60,000 bases of DNA from Owenia fusiformis (taxonomy: Eukaryota > Annelida > Polychaeta > Sabellida > Oweniidae). Positions 1 through 12,649 of this stretch are shown one piece after another. Within the stretch, counting starts at the first letter, position 1. Every line of letters starts with the position of its first letter. Below the pieces are notes generated by a model. The model did not search any database, was not told the origin of the DNA, and was given only the letters and a program-made list of their open reading frames with translations. Location: contig CAIIXF020000001.1 in NCBI GenBank assembly GCA_903813345.2, positions 49,743,885 through 49,803,884 on the forward strand, in the 5' to 3' direction. Position numbers and translations under genes: made by a program.

Positions 1-3000
1 GAGTTGAGGAGATCATTCTGGGGTAGTATGTAAAATTTCAATGGTCTGTCACTCATGGTTGTCATGGAAACCACAATTTTCGTTGAAAAGATCCTTAATT
101 TTGGCACAACCTGAACATGTACATCATATAGAATATAGATTATTTTTCGAATCAATAGATATCAGAACATTTTAGCACACTCAAAATAATCAGTACAGTT
201 CAAACATTTGTTTAAATATAAAGGATATTGCAATTCACATGATTGGTCAGTGTCAAAGAACATACAATGACATGAGTGATCAAAAGTGGGCGTCGCCCCC
301 ATAATAGTAGATGATTGTTATTCTCTATAAAAACAGAGTTTAACTTGACTTTTGAGATACATTTACACTAAACTTATTTGATCATATTTTATTTCAAGCA
401 TTTCTGGTAAATAATGTACATCTAAGTGTTATATTTATTGCATGGGGGGGGGCAGAGGGAGGGGTGGGGCTAGTAACAGTATTGGGCGGGGGCAGAGTTA
501 ATCAGCCTTAATCATAGAGTATTTTCTGGGTCTTCTTAGTTATCTCAATATACTGTATATATTTATTGTATGGGAGGGGGGTAGTAACAGAATTCGGAGG
601 GGTGGGGGAACAAGTCAGCATTAAGTATCAATTTCATCTCCAGAGTTCTGGATTTCATAAGATACATCTTCTGGAGTCTTTCTGATTCATCTCCTGGTGC
701 TATATCAACAATTTTTTGAAGGAGAATATCAGTTGATAATCAATGCAATGGTGGAGTCATACAGTTTCCATCCGTGTCTGTCTCCTGCTGGAATGTCAGG
801 ATTTATGATATGGGCCATATGCACGATAAGTGCTTTGTAGTAAGCTCTTGACAAGGTGGAAGAAGACTAATGTCGGTTCCTTCATAGTCTTTGATTGTTT
901 TAGTATGGGGTCTAAACTTCTATTTCAATTGGTTTATCTGGTTTTGCTGGTGTAAGACATTGTGGCTTAACATAAATGCTTTTTTATATTAATCAGTCTT
1001 CTTTTGTGTCTCCAGCACTACACTTTGCTGTATTCTGTGCTTATCCTAACACATTGATTGAAGGACTTATAAATGAAAGATATGTAATCTTTAAAATGCA
1101 CATGAGATGGGGAAAATATTGCCTCGCTACATAATTTTGGTAATCATATATGAATGAGATGGATTGAAATTGTGTTTATTCCTTGTGACAATATTACCCT
1201 CTCAGGGCCCATATAGGCCCTAAGGAAATATTATACTGTCCCTCAGAAAAAAACATATTGAATCCCTCCTGGTAAATAATCTCTATATACACTGTGATGT
1301 GATGCAAATGCTGAATTTAATGGATTCTCTGATGGGCTTGTTTTGTTTCTGGAGCTGGCAGAAAATATGTAACCTGATAAGAGAAGATGAGGGTGGTGGC
1401 ACCTCAAATGTAGAAATGTAGGAAATATCAAATGTAGTACATGAGTCCCTTAAGATTGGAATGAGTTCATGAATACGGATGCAAACAAGAAGCAACTTTA
1501 CCAGTTACACTTAATTGAATAAGACCAGAATATGCCAAGAAAAATCTACTGTGTAGCAGGTGGGAAATGCCATATCCTTTCATGATCATCATGATAAACC
1601 ATGACACTTTATTCTTCCTAGCCCTGAAACAGAAAGATACTATGAGTATCAGAATGTCTAGTGATGGCAATACAATAACAACTATAGATGAGCCTTCTCA
1701 TAGTCTGATCATTTTCATTCTTTTGATTTATCGCCTGATATTGATATATCAACAATATCTTAAGAGAGAATACCACTAAACACTTGCAGATTTGAGTCAT
1801 TCAGCTGCGACTCATATGGTGCTCCATCTTTTTAAAATGTGCTATCCTGCCCCTTCAAAGCATGGCACTTACTTCATCTAGCGAAGGTATAAGTGCTAGG
1901 AAGGCTGCATAAATTATGCCAGGCCCTAGATTGGGAGTAGTAACAGAATAATTGGGAGGGAGTAGAGCTCAAACACTGGCTCTACTTCCTTCCAAGTCTG
2001 TATTTTGGGGAGTTTTCATGTTTGAATTGTAATATAGACCTCAGAGCAGGCGTGAGATTGACAGTGACCCTTTAGGGCTAGGTACAAAAGCTTTCGAACC
2101 CCTCACTACCTTGCCTAGCCATATGGAGTGTATTTGTCGATATAACACCTGCTCTTCAGTCTATATTTCTTAAATAATAGAAGTTAAGACTTATAGATGA
2201 CAGTGATCTCCCCAGCATTAAAGCAAGTGGGTGCAGCACCCAGCTGAGATTTTGAAAATAGGCTTGCACCCACCTGAAAATCCATATGCACCCACTTGAA
2301 AATGAGAAAATCATGAAAAATTGGCATATTTTGACCAATTTAGGTCTGAATTGTGAAAATGAAAATTTTGTACCAACCTGAGAAAAAATCCTGGGGAGAT
2401 CACTGGATGATTTTAAAACTCAAGTTGTAGAGAATGAACCATATACTGTTGTTGAGGCAACTTTTGATCACTTATGTAATTGTTTGGTCACTTACCTATC
2501 ATGTTTATTGTAATATCCTATATATTGAGATGAATATGAAGAAGACCTAGAAGATGTACATGTTCCTTAGTAAATCCAGAACGAAGTATTATGAAATTTA
2601 TACATGAAGCTGATTAGCTCTGCCCCCTTCCAGTTTCTATTACTAGCCCCCTCTCCCAACCTGCCTCTCATGCAAAAACTATAAAACTCACTGAAAGAGT
2701 CAGTCGGCTCCGTAGCTCAAGTGGTATAGAGCACCTGACATGTAATCGGGAGGTTGTGGGTGTGGAGTGTCTTTTTCACATCAGCCCTTAGCATAATAGT
2801 TTTCAGATTAAATAAATATATATATCTAACAAAAAGTTTACTTCAACCCTGTATTTATAGAGAATGGTCATCATTTATTTTTTACTATTATGGGGGCAAC
2901 GGCCACTTTTGATCACTTATGTAATTGTATGGTCTTTTACACCAATCATGTAAAATGTAGTATCTATATATTGAAATGAAAAGGAAGAAGACCCAGAATA

Positions 3001-3541
3001 TATAACCTATGAAAATCCAAAACTATATTAATGAGATATGCTTAAGGCTGATTAGCTCTGCCCCCTCCAAATACCCCCCCCCCCCCGCCCGCTCCCCATG
3101 CAATAACTTTTACACTTAGATGTACATTATTTACCAGGAATGCATGATATTAAATATATTCAAAGAACTTCAATATAAATGTATCTCAAAAGTCAAGCTA
3201 ATCTCTGTATTTTTGGAGAATGGTAATCATTTACTATTATGGGGGCGACGCCCACTTTTGATCACTTATGTAGTAGTATGGTCTTTCACACTTACCAATT
3301 ATATAAATTGTAATATCCTTTATGCTTAAACAAATGCTTGAACTTCCCTGGCCATTTTGGGTTTGCTAAAATATTCTGATATCTGTTAATTTGAAAAATA
3401 ATCCACATTCTATATTATATACATGTACAGGTTTTGCCAAAGTTAAGGATTTTTCAACGAAAATTGTGGTTTCCATGGCAACCATGTGTGACAGACAATT
3501 GAAACTTAATATACTACCTCAGCATGATCCAATCAACTCCC
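1..3541. mobile_element. long foldback (inverted-repeat) element, left end at or beyond window start
   Basis: Bases 1 to about 450 match, in reverse complement, about 3541 down to 3060, with small differences. Shared landmarks include GAGTTGA at the outer end, the block for GGAAACCACAATTTTCGTTG, GATCAAAAGTGGGCGTCGCC and the G-rich tract near 445 against the C-rich tract near 3078. The right side holds further partial copies of the inner arm sequence near 2460-2660 and 2880-3080. No protein is recognisable inside, so it is non-autonomous. It lies just downstream of the last visible CARD-APPBP2-like exon, presumably in an intron. Confidence 0.75.
2706..2790 (+). repeat. tRNA-Thr-like SINE head, degenerate
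   Basis: GGCTCCGTAGCTCAAGTGG is a good tRNA 5' part with an A box. Next comes a five-pair anticodon arm (CCTGA/TCGGG) around a loop with TGT, as in tRNA-Thr. The expected T-arm B box is degraded (GGTTGTGGGTGTGG), and position 33 is not T, so this is not a working tRNA. It is best read as the head of a tRNA-derived SINE inside the foldback element. Confidence 0.6.
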
Positions 3542-3829
3542 CATAAAATTATTATGATGAATGAAGACCAACTGAATGATTTATTCAATGATGATAAAGT
3601 ACCCCCTGTAATTTTCCATTTTAGGGTTGAAAACCACAATTTGACAACTTTCGCCCCGGATACGGCGCGTCAGACAAAATTTTTCTGAAGTATCACATAA
3701 AAATACATAAGAAATAAGTAATTTCAATTTGTTCACGAACTAATACATTTTTGGGAGCTAGCTTACTACCTAATTGTGTATTGGCGTGCAATCTACATTA
3801 TGAATATTCATTCAATTGTGCATACACTG

Positions 3830-3965
3830 TGCATTGTATAGTTACAAATTGTGCATTGTATGGTTACAAATTGTGTATTGTATTGTTACAAATTGTGCAT
3901 TGTGTGGTTACAAATTGTGCATTGTGTGGTTACAAATTGTGTATTGTATTGTTAAAAATTGTGCA
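3830..3965 (+). repeat. 22-bp tandem repeat (GTGCATTGTATGGTTACAAATT type)
   Basis: About six tandem copies of a 22-base unit with variants GCATTGTGTGG, GTATTGTATTG and GCATTGTATGG. The unit leaves reading frames open by chance. It lies between the foldback element and the last visible CARD-APPBP2-like exon. Confidence 0.85.
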
Positions 3966-4128
3966 TTTTCCAACTACAAAATCAATATTGTAATATTCCT
4001 GATCAGATCAGGCTGTTATATGCACTCAGTGTCAAAAACAAAATGCTGAGAGTGAGAGAGAAATTTCTATGTCAGATAATTGAGGACGAAGACCTGAACA
4101 AACAAACAAACACACAAAAAGCACTTAC

Positions 4129-4306
4129 CCCATCTTTGTCTTGACAGTCCCCTGTAGTATATAAGCTTGTGCAGATTTAATACTGATGTCTCCATAATGT
4201 GAACTAATGAGATTCTGTGCCTGTCTGGCTAAAGACTCCGCCTCCAAGAGCAAGCCATGTCTCTCTGCTTGCTCTACTAGTTCTGCCTTGCACTGTAATC
4301 CCCTTG
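4129..4306 (-). CDS. CARD-APPBP2-like gene, last TPR exon visible
   Basis: Acceptor GTTTTACAG, donor GTAAGTG. It encodes ARGLQCKAELVEQAERHG and continues through SHYGDISIKSAQAYILQG. The SSHYGDISIKSAQ motif parallels the AFGEFNVQTAKHYGNLG TPR motif of APPBP2. It ends in phase 2, so more exons must follow; none was recognised down to base 1. Confidence 0.78.
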
Positions 4307-7300
4307 CTGTAAAACAGTATATAACACTAATTTGAAAGAGCTCATCATCTAGGTTTTTCAATTCAAATAAAACCCAAATTTTAACCTTTGAAATATGATG
4401 TAACACATTTAATATTTATCAATTATTTGATTACAGATGAAGGACAGTTAATGTTGTTTGAAACTAAACTAGATTGTTTAAAAAGGGTAGAGCTTATATA
4501 TTTATAGTACAGTACCCTAACAAACGAAAATTCTCACCTAATGTTTGTTTGAATATCGCCAAATGTGAGGCAGGTAGGACATCCATAGCAACTCTCAGTG
4601 CTTGAAAGGCATGTTCATGGAATTTATGGTTGTGATAGTCACCAGCAGCCATGAGTGCAGTTGCTAAGACACGGTGGCAGTGAGCGGTGAATACACTGGA
4701 CCCCTGGTACAACTTCTCACTTATTGACAACGCCTCCTGTAATAAACAATCTTATGAGCATTTTAAAAGATAATAGACAGGTGTTCAGCAATTTTAAATT
4801 GATGTGGATGTAATATTGTGGAAGAACATATGATCTACACTACCCTCAAAAAGTTTGACAACTAGACTGTGGACACATTCGTCAAAGTCAAAAATCTGAC
4901 CTATTGTCATTTAGGAGCAAAATTAAGAACATTAACACCATTTTATGCACTCTATAAAGAGGGCATCTGGTAGCCAAATTTATGGTGGGGGTGTAGGTAA
5001 TGAAATCTCCAAAGATATCCCATCGCGTTTCAATTTCATGCTAAATAGAATCATTTAATACAAACATATTATCACTGTTATTTGAATTATAGTCTCCTTT
5101 TGTGGCCTCCTCTAGGAGAAACCTTATAAAATCTGGTTTCATTTTACTTGCTAATTTTAAGGATAAGTTTTACCTGTGCAACTTCTACACCAAAGTTGTC
5201 CTGTCTGAACTCATTAGAGAAGTGACAGTATGTCAGTAGGGCCTTCACATATAGTGGGTGGTTGGTTCCATACATACTCCTAAAACACAAAAACTGATCA
5301 ATGAATTTGTGTTTATTTCATTTGATTTTTATATACCAGTTAAAGGTAGAATCAGATCCGTAGGGTTGACAAAATTGCAAGCAACATGTACAGTTGACCT
5401 ACCAATATATTCCATACAATCTCAAATATATTATCTTCCAAAAGATCCATGATGTGTTATAAATTGGTGAAGTTGGGAAAAAATTGTTAAAATTTTTCCA
5501 AAGCATGAGAGAATAAAATGGTAACAATGAAAATAGAAAAATAATACATTATGAATTGTAAAAATAGACATGACAAGGAATGATATGAGCCCAAAATATT
5601 CTAAAATTGAAACAAGTTCCGTCAAGATCATGATTGCCTATAGTGATTCAGATTTGGTAAGAAAGATGACAAACGATTTGGTAGTGTGTCATCAATATGG
5701 AAAAGAAACATTGGTTTTGCCACACTTACTTGGCCTGTTGTACAGTGTGAATTGCAAGCTCCTCAGCTTTTTTAGTATTCCATTTGGCACAGTAAGCCTG
5801 TGTGGCATTAAAGAGAGTGTTCATAATGGTTTCCTCATTGTCTTCCTCAACTTCCTACAAAATACAAATATTAATATCTCAGTTGAAATACCATATTCTG
5901 ATTGGACAATGAATAGCCAATAATTATTTCATAGTACACCAACACAGTGATGTATCGCCTCAAGAAGTGATGTATCGCCTCAAGAAATGTCTCATGTAGA
6001 CATTGATAGTCCATTTCTTAACTTCATGAAGTTATCAGTTATATTAAATATACTCCCATTGAATCTTGTGTTAACAGTATACTACAGACCTTAAAAGTCA
6101 AAATGACTCAAAATAGATTCAATGATGCTGTTTATCCCATGGTCTATTACATTGTCATAGTAACAACATTTTGTTGACTTACTTGCATGGCTTTATTTGC
6201 CCAGTTGAATGCTGGATTAACGCTCCCTTGTTCACGTAACAATACGCTGGTTTCCAGGAACTCCTCTCCTTGATCTAAAAGGTCCTGTCCAAATGACATC
6301 AACTCAATCTGTGTAACATAACGCTGCACGACATTCAATGCATGCTCAGCCATTGTGAATTCAAAGTTTCTGTTTCTGATGCTCATGAGATGCATGTAAG
6401 CGTGGTAGGTGACCATCCATGTTTCAATGTTAGGATTTGATGCTAGAAACTCAATTAGAGAAGTTATGACTGATTCGCATGTGTTGTAGTAGCCATACTC
6501 AGTCAGGAGATCAACCAGATTGAAAGCCATTTCCGAGATATGGTTTCTTGTTTCTTCTTCTTCAGCACTTGGTAACTGTTGTACAAATTGACAAAACTCA
6601 GTTGATATTTCCTTAAGGATGTCCATATAGGCTCTGGATTTAAAATGATTGAAGTATTTCACGTAAAGATGGAAATTCTTGGTGTCATTTAGGATGTCCT
6701 CAACAGCGCTACACATGCAAATTGAGAACCCTTCTGGAAGCTGGTTCCGCCGTTCTAAAGCAAAAACTATTTCAAGATTTTGTACCTTTTTTAGTACTTG
6801 GTATTCATTTTCTAATTGATGTTTATCACCATTTGATCCCTTTTCTAGCTGTTTAAAATGTTCCTCTGGTATTTCTATGAGAGATTTGAAGTTTTCAGGA
6901 GTTGGTAGCCAGCGATGATAGAAACCCTTCACAAGGGTTTTCCTTGGAGAGTCACCCTGTGATGATTTGTCAAAACCAGATCCAACAGATTCTCTCATCC
7001 CTTTCTCATCACCAGCTGGCATATCATTTGGCATTGAGAACATCAGGGGTTCTTCTTCAGAGGGAGTTATGCCTATGTTAAAACTGACCCTGGATCTACT
7101 GTTCTGATTCCCTGAAGCTTCACTCATGCTTCTAGACTGGACATTGCCCGATCGTGTAGCTTGTCCATTACACATTGGTGTTTGGATACTTGGCAGTGGA
7201 TTAAAATGGGGAAGTTTCATTTTATCCCCACTGTTAGGTTTCTTTTCAGGTGCTTTAATTGGTGAATTGGCTGAGGCAATAATTGTGTTATCCAGAAATT

Positions 7301-7618
7301 CTACAAGGATGTTGTATTTTTTCTTGTACTGTAACCCAGCTTCAGGTGTTTTCAAAGCTTGCCTAAAGTGTTTATACCATTCCGTTTCCTTTGGTTTAGT
7401 TGGCAAAATATCAATCATGATTCTTGTTTTATCACCTGCTGTTGAACCCTTTTCTATTTTCTTTTTGTCTTCTTCATCCAGTACATCATTTTGGATAAGA
7501 TACTTTATGATATGTTCATATTTCAGTTCCTGTATCAGAGCCACTCTGTTAACTCTGAGCCGCATTGCATTTTGGTTCTGAATTGGAGACTTGTCCATTG
7601 TGGGAAGCTGTCTTGGAC
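4129..7618 (-). CDS. CARD-domain APPBP2-like TPR protein (partial; 3' exons outside window)
   Basis: Five exons on the minus strand join in frame: 7618-6183, 5854-5730, 5279-5174, 4736-4538, 4306-4129, all with AG acceptors and GT donors. Numbering from the ATG at 7598, residues about 14-103 look like a CARD (helical, with RVALIQELKYEHIIKYLIQN and a DKTRIMIDIL segment). A polar, Ser/Pro-rich linker follows to about 250, then an all-helical region. From about residue 300 the order of motifs follows amyloid protein-binding protein 2 (APPBP2): a SIRNRNFEF segment, a FNWANKAMQ helix, YGTNHPLY, then AQNLISSHYGDISIKSAQ. In known animals APPBP2 is a TPR protein that binds the APP tail and acts as a CUL2 substrate receptor. 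CARDs mediate homotypic signalling assemblies, so this fusion suggests a signalling scaffold (inference). The last visible exon ends in phase 2. I found no continuation in 1-4128, so the gene probably runs beyond the left edge. Family assignment is from recall, not alignment. Confidence 0.82.
4538..4736 (-). CDS. CARD-APPBP2-like gene, TPR exon
   Basis: Acceptor TTATTACAG, donor GTGAGA. It encodes EALSISEKLYQGSSVFTAHC and a helix ending in VAMDVLPASHLAIFKQTL. This aligns by eye to the APPBP2 segment with ITHILPEDHLLLASSKRVKA. It is 199 bases long and ends in phase 1. Confidence 0.8.
5174..5279 (-). CDS. CARD-APPBP2-like gene, TPR exon
   Basis: Acceptor GTTTTAG, donor GTAAAA. It reads SMYGTNHPLYVKALLTYCHF and continues to FGVEVAQ. 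The YGTNHPLY stretch corresponds to the conserved FGSKHPKY TPR motif of APPBP2. The exon is 106 bases and restores phase 0 at its end. Confidence 0.8.
5730..5854 (-). CDS. CARD-APPBP2-like gene, TPR exon
   Basis: It starts after TTTTGTAG and ends at the donor GTAAGTG. Entered in phase 0, it encodes an acidic start (EVEEDNEETIMN) followed by a helix with AYCAKWNTKKAEELAIHTV, a TPR-like pair matching the APPBP2 segment that precedes the FG-S-HP motif. It ends in phase 2, and the split codon gives Lys with the next exon. Confidence 0.8.
5945..5987 (+). repeat. direct 20-bp duplication in intron
   Basis: AGTGATGTATCGCCTCAAGA occurs twice back to back, a recent small duplication between two CARD-APPBP2-like exons. 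Confidence 0.8.
6183..7618 (-). CDS. CARD-APPBP2-like gene, large exon with CARD, linker and first helical repeats
   Basis: The acceptor is a pyrimidine-rich tract ending TTTTTCAG just above 7618; the donor GTAAGT lies at 6182-6177. The frame stays open upstream of the ATG at 7598 through codons reading PRQLPT back to the acceptor, so this ATG may be internal if the exon proposed at 23368-23325 is used. From 7598 the exon gives exactly 472 codons and ends in phase 0. It carries the whole CARD, the Ser-rich linker and the N-terminal APPBP2-like helices. Confidence 0.85.
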
Positions 7619-8529
7619 TGAAAAATAAATGTGAGATAGGATGAGCACAGTATATTTTAAAATAATTACACTTGTTTAATATATCGTACATGTATACAAC
7701 TATTATTATCTGTTCTCTATTTGATTTCTTGACCTTTCATATAAAATTTTCCTAATGATGGTAAAATTACACTTTTAAATGAAGAATCAAAGTCTACAAG
7801 AATAGATTAAGTTTAGATCCCTCTCCCCTAGACTTGTCAGATGTTTAGATCTATCACTTTCAAGTGATAGTACAAAGAGTTACTGTCGCAAAAAAGAGAG
7901 ACTATGAGGTGACATACATGTAAAGTGTGACTTTGGGGAAAGTGTGACTTTGGGGAATTATTAATATAACACTCTGTTCCTGCAATCCAAAGCCTGGTGC
8001 CTTAATGATACAGTGTACATGTAGGTGAAGCTATTGGACCTCAGCTAGATTTGGGACTGTCAGTTGGGATATTACACGTACCAAGAATTGTGATTTGTCT
8101 ATGCAAAAAAAGTTCCAAAATACTTTTGCCGGTAGAGGTATCTAGAACCGTATGATATACTTTACTATACAATACAAAGGACAATACTCACCGGGGGAAG
8201 ATTATTCTCATTTACACCTGGTCTAGTGAGTTTAGTTCTGAGGTGATGGGTGAGTGGACTAGTGCTATCAAGATGTATGTTTCAGTAGTTAATTATCTTA
8301 TAGACTGGATTGACAGGTGACAATGCAAGCATAAGATGTTGAACTGACATGGCGGCCACCTCGGCTATATTTTTTGGCAGATTTTCAGATGACTGCTGAA
8401 TATATATATGTCAAGATTTAGGGACAAAAATTTATGTCATTTTAAAGTAAAGCTTTTTTTCTTTACAATGATGAGTTGAGAAATTTAAAAACATCCCACT
8501 AACTGAACTTTTAAACTTTTAAGGCATGT

Positions 8530-9178
8530 ATTTTCAAAAAGCTTTACATTGGCGATATTCCATTACATTCTTGGACTTGATTTTTTTACATTCTTGGACT
8601 TAGATTATTTTGCGATTGAAAGTTGTTAACTTTATAGCATGGATTTTCAAAAAGCTTTACATTGGCCATATTCCTTTACATTCTTGGACTTTGATTATTT
8701 TACGATGTAAACTTGTGAACTTTTATAGCAGGCATTTTCAAAAAGCTTTACATTGGCCATATTCCATTACATTCATGGACTTAGGTTATTTTACGATGTA
8801 AACTTGTGAACTTTTATAGCAGGCATTTTCAAAAAGCTTTACATTGGCCATATTCCTTACATTCTTGGACTTAGATTATTTTACGATCTATAGAAGTGAA
8901 ATTTTACAGCATGCATTTTTAAAAAGCTTTACATTGGCCATATTCCTTTACATTCTTGGACTTAGATTATTTTACGATCTATAGAAGTGAAATTTTACAG
9001 CATGCATTTTCAAAAAGCTTTACATTGACCATTTTCCTTTACATTCTTGGACTTAAAATATTTTACGATATATACTTGATAACTTTCAAGGCATGTATTT
9101 TCAAAAAGCTTTACATTGGCCATATTCCTTTACATTCTTGGACTTAGAATATTTCACGAAGCAAAGTTGTGAACTTTT
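8530..9178 (+). repeat. 91-bp satellite array, forward, left of the nested insertion
   Basis: About seven tandem units with the core TTTTCAAAAAGCTTTACATTGG, then CCTTTACATTCTTGGACTTAGA. The satellite frames stay open in pieces but shift between units, so they are not coding. Confidence 0.92.
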
Positions 9179-9579
9179 GGCTTATGGGCCATGTAAACCA
9201 GCACAGAATATGCAAATTAGATAGATACATGTATGCATATGAATACATATATCTATGTATTCATGCATATATATATTATATGCCATCACAGAATATGCAA
9301 ATTAGATAGATACATACATTATTATATGTATTCATATATATGTAGGATATATATACAAGCATGGAATATGTTAATTAGATAGACTAGATACATATATAGA
9401 ACTACAGTAGATACATAACAATTAATTTATTAGTTGGCAGAGAATATGTTAATTAAATAACAATAATTCATGAATATCCTACATTGAGATATCTATGAAT
9501 ATGCATATGTAAATGTGTAATATGTAATATGTAAATGTGTATTGTATACATGTTATATATGTATGTATTTGTATATATC

Positions 9580-10015
9580 TTCTAAGCTGGTCCCCAGTCC
9601 CCAGTTCCCAGTTTGAGATATCTATATTGTTATATATAATATGTATGTATTTGTATGTATCTTTTAAGAAGGTCCCCAGTCCCCAGTTCCCAGTTTGAGA
9701 TATCTATATGCTATATGTATGTATGTATTTGTATGTATCTTCTAAGCTGGTCCCCAGTCCCCAGTTCCCAGTTTGAGATATTGCTATATATAATATGTAT
9801 GTATTTGTATGTATCTTTTAAGAAGGTCCCCAGTCCCCAATTCCCAGTTTGAGATATCTATATTGTTATATATAATATGTATGTATTTGTATGTATCTTC
9901 TAAGCTGGTCCCCAGTCCCCAGTTCCCAGTTTGAGATATCTATATGCTATATGTATGTATGTATTTGTATGTATCTTCTAAGCTGGTCCCCAGTCCCCAG
10001 TTCCCATTTCGAGAT
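9580..10015 (+). repeat. minisatellite of 76-82 bp units (CCCCAGTCCCCAGTTCCCAG)
   Basis: Six units start near 9591, 9673, 9751, 9827, 9909 and 9987. Each has TCCCCAGTCCCCAGTTCCCA, GTTTGAGATATCTATA and TATGTATTTGTATGTATCTT. Units alternate between TTCTAAGCTGG and TTTTAAGAAGG variants, giving a doubled period of about 160 bp. The inverted counterpart is at 13480-13900. Confidence 0.9.
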
Positions 10016-12552
10016 CTCTATGTTAAAGTATGTAAACTATTTTAAAGTAAATTTTAATCATTCAAGATTCATCTTGATCCATTCTCTTTTATGAGTTGAT
10101 AGCAATATACACTGAGGATGAATCCTACATAAAACCTCATTTAGATGTGATTTCTTCAAAATTTAAGACAGAGAATAGATTATGGCATCAACCAAAATTT
10201 TAGACCTTTTTCTACAACATGTGATAATATGAGTCTATTCATGCAAGTATTAAGGACAATATTGCCTGTTGCAGGGGTTCACTTTTTTTGGACCACCCTG
10301 TATATTAACTTCTCTTATTGCATGTTTAATGGTAAAGACTGGACTGGTGTAGGTGGAAGAGTCATCTAATAGTCATTAAGTTATCATCTTTACATAACAC
10401 TTTAAAATCCAAGAACAGCCAGATTTTATTTAGGCAGAACTTCAATGTCTATCTGATATATAACAAAATATGTGAAAATTAGAAAGATTGACCTTTTTGT
10501 TATCCTAGTCACAAGTTTAACCTTTCCATATGGACTGAAGAGTTGACATCCTGGATATTTAGGAGAACCTGTAAAGGATTGGTTTTGATATGGTGAACAT
10601 TTTGAACACACTTTTCTCTTAAATCAGTCGTCAAAAATTTCTAAAAATTACATATCGTCAATTTAATGGTCATCTTTTGAATGTTAACAATAACATTTGA
10701 AAAAATGTATATACTTTTCTCAATATTGTTTTAGAAAACACATCAAACACTTCTTTTGCTTCTGGTATTATATGCTCAGAATGAAATGAAACATCTTTCC
10801 GAACCTGTTTTGAACAAAACAACATACAACATGTTTAAGTCTCTCAATATTGTAATTGTACAAAGGAAATTTTGGTTGATTTAAAAAAAGTATATCTTGT
10901 TGATGAAATAAAAGGTTTATCTTGATTTTTATCTATTTTTGGGGGGGTTTTGTTTTACGTTTTTTTCTAATTTTGCTTCAATATATTGAAAAGGTAGAGA
11001 ATTCATAATACATTGCAATACATTAGACTGAAAGCTTCTGAAACTGACTCTCTATTTAAAATCAGTATCAAGATAAGACATAAAATGATCCATCTTAAGT
11101 AGACACATATGTTTGGATAACTAACAGCTTATCAGCTTTATAGTGCTTCATATAACTGTATAATTCTTTTCCAATCTGGAGACAGATTATTTAAGTTATG
11201 TAAGTTATGAGTTTGTCTCATTACTGTAGTCTTGACTGGATTAACTGTTTTCCTCTAGAAGATAGGTTTCAGGCTGATTCAATGTATAATTCAAAGACAA
11301 TTTTAAAGAGTTCTTTAAAGTTAAAGTTCTGTCAAGTCTGGAGTAAAGTTAAAATTTCTATAATGAAATATGAAGTATAAAATATCTGCATTGGAATCAC
11401 TTACATTAATTTTTTAGACATACTATGACCATTGCCGCTTACCATTTTTGACCTATATAGCTATCATAGGCGTAGCCAGAAGGGAGGGGCGATGACCAAT
11501 AAAAATAAGAGCTTTAAAATGCATTTTGTTTGAAGCTTCTAGCTAATAGTCTGCTGGTCTGCTGGTTGCGCTAATGTCTTTTATTTCCACATATAGGGTT
11601 ACTCAGTGAACTTAAATATACAAGTTTAATGTTAAATGTTGCTCTAAAGTTTGTGTAACTGATATCTACCTGGTGTGCTCATGTGGCCAGTATTAGATCA
11701 GATAGAGAAAAAATATAACACCTTCATTATGAACTAGCAGCTCATACCCAAACAGAAGAATAAAAAATCTGTACAAATTGATTGATGCTATATGCCAAAA
11801 ATAGGTTTTAAAATGCTCATAAATATTAGATAACATGCAATATAAACATGCAATATACTGGAGTCTCAGATAACATTTCGGTTATTTTACCTTGATATTT
11901 GAAGACAATTGTTAAATACATAAATATTAGATTCACAATTGTACTCTTTTGTTACAATGTTATTCACCTTTCCACAAAGTCAGCTCATGAATATTATAAT
12001 GAGCTGCTTAGAAATCTGTAACGTCAATGAGAGAAACTTTTTCCCACGAAAAACAAATGCAATTGAGTTTACATGTAAATCCACGGTTGATTGCTGTAAG
12101 TTTTACCTCTTCAAATGTGCAAGTAATCAGTAAATTATTGACGGATTTTTATTGAAAGTCAAATTGGCATTGATTTACGCCTTTTAAGCGATTGAAATAT
12201 TAAATTTCTGTTCATAATGAGTAAATAATTTGAAGAGAATTACTCCGGTCAGTTTTCAATCATGATAGGAACTGGATGTGAACAGGTGAAATTATCATTA
12301 GTTCACTAACATTATAACATGTCTCTCATACATATAAATATATAGATAGACAATCTATTTTAAGTTAATCTTCAGTTGTGATTTGATGAATGACCTGTTC
12401 AAATTAAAAACATTTGCTCTAATTCATTAAATTATTGACTTCACTACTTCCATAATTCAATCAACTAAACGATTACTTCCTATTTATTTCTGCAAGTCAT
12501 ATCAGATCATATCTTGAAAATATTATACTTGAAAACTTCGGGATATATAGAG

Positions 12553-12649
12553 ATTATCCTATATGAGGTTCAGGATATTACGGCCCTCGGACAAATATAT
12601 TATATTGGCCAAGGGATAATCCAAATACCCTGAACCGATTATAGGATGA
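12553..12649. repeat. imperfect hairpin (about 97 bp)
   Basis: ATCCTATATGAGGTTCAGG pairs with CCCTGAACCGATTATAGGAT around a centre with GGCCCTCGG/CCAAGGG. It lies within the centre of the nested element. Confidence 0.65.

Noticed and set aside
3751-4049. Cys/Ile/Val-rich frames of 77-80 codons
   Set aside because: Produced by the 22-bp tandem repeat.
7126-7581. 151-codon plus-strand frame
   Set aside because: It is antisense to the CARD-bearing exon and has no recognisable domain; it exists because the minus-strand exon is GC-balanced.
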